A DNA stretch of 64,000 nucleotides from NCBI GenBank assembly GCA_029204225.1, contig CM055100.1, positions 52,906,875-52,970,874 on the forward strand, given 5' to 3'. This document shows, piece after piece, positions 61,201 through 64,000 of this stretch. The notes under the pieces are model-generated. The model ran no database searches. It was not told the origin of the DNA and saw only the letters and a program-made list of their open reading frames with translations. The first letter of the stretch is position 1; every line of letters starts with the position of its first letter. The position numbers and the translations under genes were made by a program. Source of the stretch: Diphasiastrum complanatum (lineage: Eukaryota; Streptophyta; Lycopodiopsida; Lycopodiales; Lycopodiaceae).

Positions 61201-63716
61201 AGATGAAAATCAAAATTGTGAGCTGGCTAGGGACACCACCTCCACACCTTGAAGATGGTCAGACAAACTGAATATGATGATTGACTCCATTTGTTGAGTA
61301 TCTCGTTCTCTCGAACCTTGAACCATGCTCTGGTACCATGTTAGAAAACTGACTTGCTCATACAAGTAACCCAAGACGAGATTCCTATTGTGATGAAACA
61401 ATAACCAAACACATTAGAGAGAACACAAGTGATGAGAAACTCCAACAGTCCTATTACCAATGAGCTAGTACCTCTGAATACTTTAAGCGTATAGTTGCAC
61501 AAATGCCCACAAATGCCCATCCAAAAACTATGTCATGGTACTAACGTATTTAAATATCATTAACTTGGATATGAAGTTTGAACTCCTAATTATTTACATT
61601 ATGCAACCATTTAATAGGACCAATCAAATCAACTACTATGAAACCTTGACTAAAAACTGCTGATTATATGTAGTAATCCAAGCTCCCAAAAAACTGGAGT
61701 CACTGAATGGAAGACTGATGTAACTAAGAACCACATAATCATTTGAACTCGATGTGTCATGTGCAACATATCAGTCTAGACAAGGATTCAAAACTTACTG
61801 AGGTTCACATACAAGATCTAACCACAGTTATTTGATCATTGAAATAAGTGGAAAGAGATTATCAGAAGATCGTAATGAGCTAACAAACCTTAAAAGAACG
61901 CAGATCCCAAATACGAAAGATGCCATCGTCACTCCCAGAAGCAATCATGCAACTTGCCAACCTGATACACCATAAGCCTCAAACTCAAGAACCTTTAAAA
62001 CATTTTAAAAGAAAAACGTTTGCTAATTATGATTTGCAGAAAGATTATACATGCAAATGAGTTGTTGAAAAATAAAAGCACCTGTTCCAGGATATCACAT
62101 TGACATCTGCATCATGTGCCTTCACAGAGATGGCCGCTTGAGTTCGAGAGCGTACGTCCCATATTGCAATGGTTCCATCTATGGAACACGATGCAAAAAC
62201 ACTAGCTTCTGTTGGGCTCCACTGGTCAGCCACAATCATAATAGTAGATAGTTAACTTAGAAATCACATACTCCAAAATCCAAAATAAAGTGCTGCAGTC
62301 GAAGAAAATATAAGTAAATACAATTCTAGCAAAAGACAAACTACAAAGTTTAGTCAAAAAAGTTACATATACATACCTGCAAATCCTCTACACTAGACTT
62401 ATGACCTGAAAATGGAGTATTTTCAACATTCCACCTCCCACCTTCTGATGGCTCCCATAAGTAAATGAAACTTTTGCAATCACCTGATATATGTATGCAT
62501 AAAGGTTCTTCTAAGTCACGAATTAAAAACACGGGACACCAAAGCAGGCCAAATGAAACAAGTGTTTATAGTTTTAATCAATCTGGAGGGGAAAAACTGA
62601 GCACCAAAAATAGCACAAACCTGTAACAAGACGGCCAGGCACTAGAGGACTCCAATCAAGAGCAAAGCCTTCTTCCTTATGGCCTGTAAAAATCTGCAGG
62701 GGAGCTTGTCGAACGATGGAAGATAAACCTGTGCTGGTTTCTGCTGACCCAGAGGAAAGAGAGCGAATATGGACTCCAACATCCCATACCTACATAATGT
62801 TCGATCATGCACTGTGGATGCTAGTTGATCCTACACTATTGAAGCCTAACCTCAAAAGTTGTTTTTGATTACATAAAATTTGCACACCATATGTAAGCAG
62901 ACTCACAGTGCAATCTCACAATTTACACATCTCCAATTTTTAAGCATAAAATCAAGCACTATTCTTAAGAAAAGCTTCACAGTCCAATCACAATTTATTT
63001 ACACACGTAGTTTACAAGACTTGGCATACAATAAATGGGAAAGGGACAAAATCCCTTTATTTTCTAGTTTAGACCCTTCATGTTTTATGGAACATGCTAA
63101 AGAGACAATCTTTGTTTTCATACCCTCACTTCAGAGAACTCAATAGCATTTCATTCGTAACCTTTTATTCAAGGCAATCAACATGCTAGCATTAAAATCG
63201 ACCTCACCGGACTATTACAAAACCCATCATCATTATACACCACAATTTCTGTTCTGGTATGCTGAACTCTATGTCTAGTTCATTTTCTAGTTTAATCCAG
63301 GCCATGTAGCTTTTAGTCAAAGTAACATCTAGATTGCAGATTGAAGCATAAATGACTCCCCAGTTGATTCATTGTTATCGTTGTGTTATTCAAGTATGCA
63401 TACATACCGTAAACAGCACAAAAACGAGAATACAAACCATTGAGATTCGTATGACATCATTTTGGTTATTTCTTGAGAATCAAAGTATTTTACACATGTA
63501 CTACAAGCCTCTCAAGCATACACCAACCCAACTTGCTAGCCTATCGAAGTTACAAAGGATCACGGCAGTCCTTGAAAATTTCAAGTTTTACTTTTAACAA
63601 CAAAATCAAAACTTAACCTGAACATAGCCCGTGTCTGCCCAAGTTGCAACAATTTGAGGTTGCTGTTGCATCGCGCGTATCCGATTAACACACCCTTGAT
63701 GTGCTACCATACGCAC
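49675..63716 (-). CDS. GRWD1: Glutamate-rich WD-repeat protein (GRWD1-type), 3' eight exons
   Basis: Minus-strand exons with GT-AG borders and matching phases: 63716-63618, 62789-62621, 62483-62377, 62221-62082, 61961-61889, 55282-55170, 54959-54839 and 49797-49675 (stop TGA). They join to about 314 residues. WD-repeat blocks in order are [73 protein letters not shown] and [28 protein letters not shown] and [14 protein letters not shown]; then [20 protein letters not shown] and [15 protein letters not shown]. The end is [20 protein letters not shown] and NVFRPSNL. This series and the acidic Glu-rich insert are specific to GRWD1/Rrb1, a nucleolar chaperone of ribosomal protein L3 needed for 60S assembly. 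About 150 N-terminal residues lie beyond the right edge. Two introns are huge (6.6 and 5.0 kb) and hold retroelements; the others are short. No disabling mutation was seen. Confidence 0.92.
49798..52379. other. Intron sequence of the WD-repeat gene, no element recognised
   Basis: AT-rich. GGCCGGAACGT/CCGGAACATACTGGG blocks near 50510-50565 hint at a decayed inverted-repeat element, but borders could not be defined. Open frames here lack motifs. Confidence 0.4.
52108..52275. repeat. Foldback MITE with CA/TG loop
   Basis: The left arm ATATCTTCAAGTGTCGCTTG continues through GGAGTGACCACTA. The right arm is the complement, ending CACTTGAAGATAT. The loop (about 52153-52229) is CG/CA then TG repeats that also pair, so the whole 168 bp could fold into one long hairpin. 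Confidence 0.75.
53270..53833. mobile_element. hAT-type MITE with internal minisatellite (564 bp)
   Basis: It interrupts gypsy integrase coding. It is flanked by GTTATGAC (53262-53269) and GTCATGAC (53834-53841), an 8-bp duplication with one difference. The ends are CATAGAA and TTCTATG, perfect 7-bp inverted repeats, followed inward by ACGGTTC/GAACCG blocks. About 53390-53660 is an array of CAGATGATTTCACAGATT-like units. No coding is recognised. Confidence 0.75.
53388..53660. repeat. Minisatellite of CAGATGATTTSACAGAT units
   Basis: Short 9-12-bp modules (CAGATGATA, CAGATGATTT, CACAGATTT) are repeated with shuffled order, entirely inside the MITE at 53270-53833. Confidence 0.9.
55283..56050. 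other. Intron sequence, no recognised element
   Basis: Part of the 6.6-kb intron of the WD-repeat gene; AT-rich, no coding blocks. Confidence 0.45.
56077..57300 (-). pseudogene. Ty1/copia integrase end-RT-RNase H remnant (intron)
   Basis: On the minus strand, 57165-56929 ends in [21 protein letters not shown]-like sequence (the copia segment before RT). After a stop it continues through WIYKLSYN and [10 protein letters not shown], then YVLKQAP. RNase [21 protein letters not shown] and a [11 protein letters not shown] block lie at 56427-56250. The central reverse transcriptase including YxDD is deleted. It lies in the 6.6-kb intron of the WD-repeat gene in the same orientation. Confidence 0.75.
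57301..58429. other. Intron sequence, no recognised element
   Basis: Mostly unassigned. A C-run lies at 58350-58361. The minus-strand frame at 57221-57463 is a frame-shadow of decayed copia integrase. Confidence 0.4.
58430..58990 (-). pseudogene. Ty1/copia RT-RNase H remnant (second copy in intron)
   Basis: On the minus strand, RT tail [20 protein letters not shown] and FMSKPTEAH are followed by RNase [29 protein letters not shown] and EAIWLRHLL, with several stops and frameshifts. It is a different family from the 56-57 kb copy by sequence. Confidence 0.75.
58991..60884. other. Intron sequence, no recognised coding
   Basis: Open frames at 59217-59480, 60281-60547 and 60542-60787 have no recognised motifs. 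The part above about 59500 may be the internal region of the small LTR element whose 5' LTR is at 61339-61447. Confidence 0.35.
60885..61096. mobile_element. hAT-type MITE (212 bp)
   Basis: It has identical 8-bp flanking repeats GTCCTACA (60877-60884 and 61097-61104) and perfect 10-bp inverted ends CAAGGTTGCA / TGCAACCTTG. The interior is built of GGTTCGAACC palindromes with a short A-run. There is no coding. Confidence 0.85.
61327..61338 (-). promoter_or_regulatory. Primer binding site next to a 109-bp LTR
   Basis: Minus-strand TGGTACCAGAGC differs at one position from the copia initiator tRNA-Met primer site and abuts the LTR end at 61339. Confidence 0.65.
61339..61447 (-). repeat. Candidate 109-bp LTR (TRIM-like)
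   Basis: Minus strand starts TGTTGGAGTTTC and ends TTTTCTAACA immediately before the primer site. LTRs this short are typical of TRIM elements. A second LTR was not found, so the call rests on the TG...CA ends and the adjacent primer site. Confidence 0.5.
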
Positions 63717-64000
63717 CTGAAGATTGCCATATCAGCCGAGTACAAACCGAGCTTAGAGCCTTTTCATGATAAAGTTCTAATTCAAATACGAGTTCCTTCA
63801 ACATAACCCGAACTATATAAAGCATTTTTAAGTCTTCAAATAAATGTCACCGCAATATGACTTAGGTCATACGAATAATTCATATGGTGCATGATATGAT
63901 CAACAACCAGTTTAGGTGAAATTCAACTAGAGTTAAACCCTGATATAGACTACATGACATGAAGAAATTTCCAAAAAGAAGACTTTGGAACTGATAGGAT
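63717..64000 (-). other. Intron sequence upstream of the first visible WD-repeat exon
   Basis: The acceptor CTGAAG-side border at 63717 shows that the gene continues to the right of the window. No exon was recognised in the last 284 bp. Confidence 0.5.

Overview
The window is nuclear DNA of a land plant. The evidence is two spliced, plant-like housekeeping genes, a small cysteine-rich plant protein, a fragment of a cytokinin type-A response regulator, and a dense, mostly dead population of Ty1/copia and Ty3/gypsy retrotransposons. Introns of 5.0 and 6.6 kb filled with retroelements point to a large repeat-rich genome such as a fern, lycophyte or gymnosperm. The sequence alone does not decide between them.

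Layout. 1-2712: nested copia remnants on both strands plus a truncated LTR. 4644-4806: first-exon-like fragment of a type-A response regulator. 5.8-10.25 kb: an element with a gag carrying three zinc knuckles but no recognisable pol. 10.4-15.3 kb: a nearly complete minus-strand copia element (family A) with its 3' LTR. 15.3-20.7 kb: a short unidentified coding-like stretch, then a tandemly repeated AT-rich region with a 798-bp duplication. 20.7-22.6 kb: the C-terminal three exons of a CID/RPRD-type protein (plus strand). 24.5 kb: a single-exon 79-residue Cys-rich protein. 25-34.7 kb: hairpin repeats, gypsy fragments and a hAT-type MITE. 35.2-35.8 kb: a small conserved-looking membrane-anchored protein (minus strand) with a 117-bp intron that is also an open reading frame. 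36.3-43.7 kb: copia families B, C and D, including a 5' LTR of family A and a 488-bp insertion in an integrase. 47-49 kb: a 1.16-kb insertion flanked by 438-bp direct repeats. 49.7-63.7 kb: eight exons of a glutamate-rich WD-repeat protein (GRWD1-type ribosome biogenesis factor, minus strand); its 5' exons lie beyond the window.

The functional genes appear independent of each other: an RNA polymerase II CTD-interacting type protein, a ribosome assembly factor and two small plant proteins. Most other DNA is explained by successive transposon insertion. Three non-autonomous elements have 8-bp target duplications and CA-starting inverted ends, which is the hAT signature. One candidate solo LTR has a 5-bp target duplication. 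No rRNA, tRNA, CRISPR or bacterial features were found.
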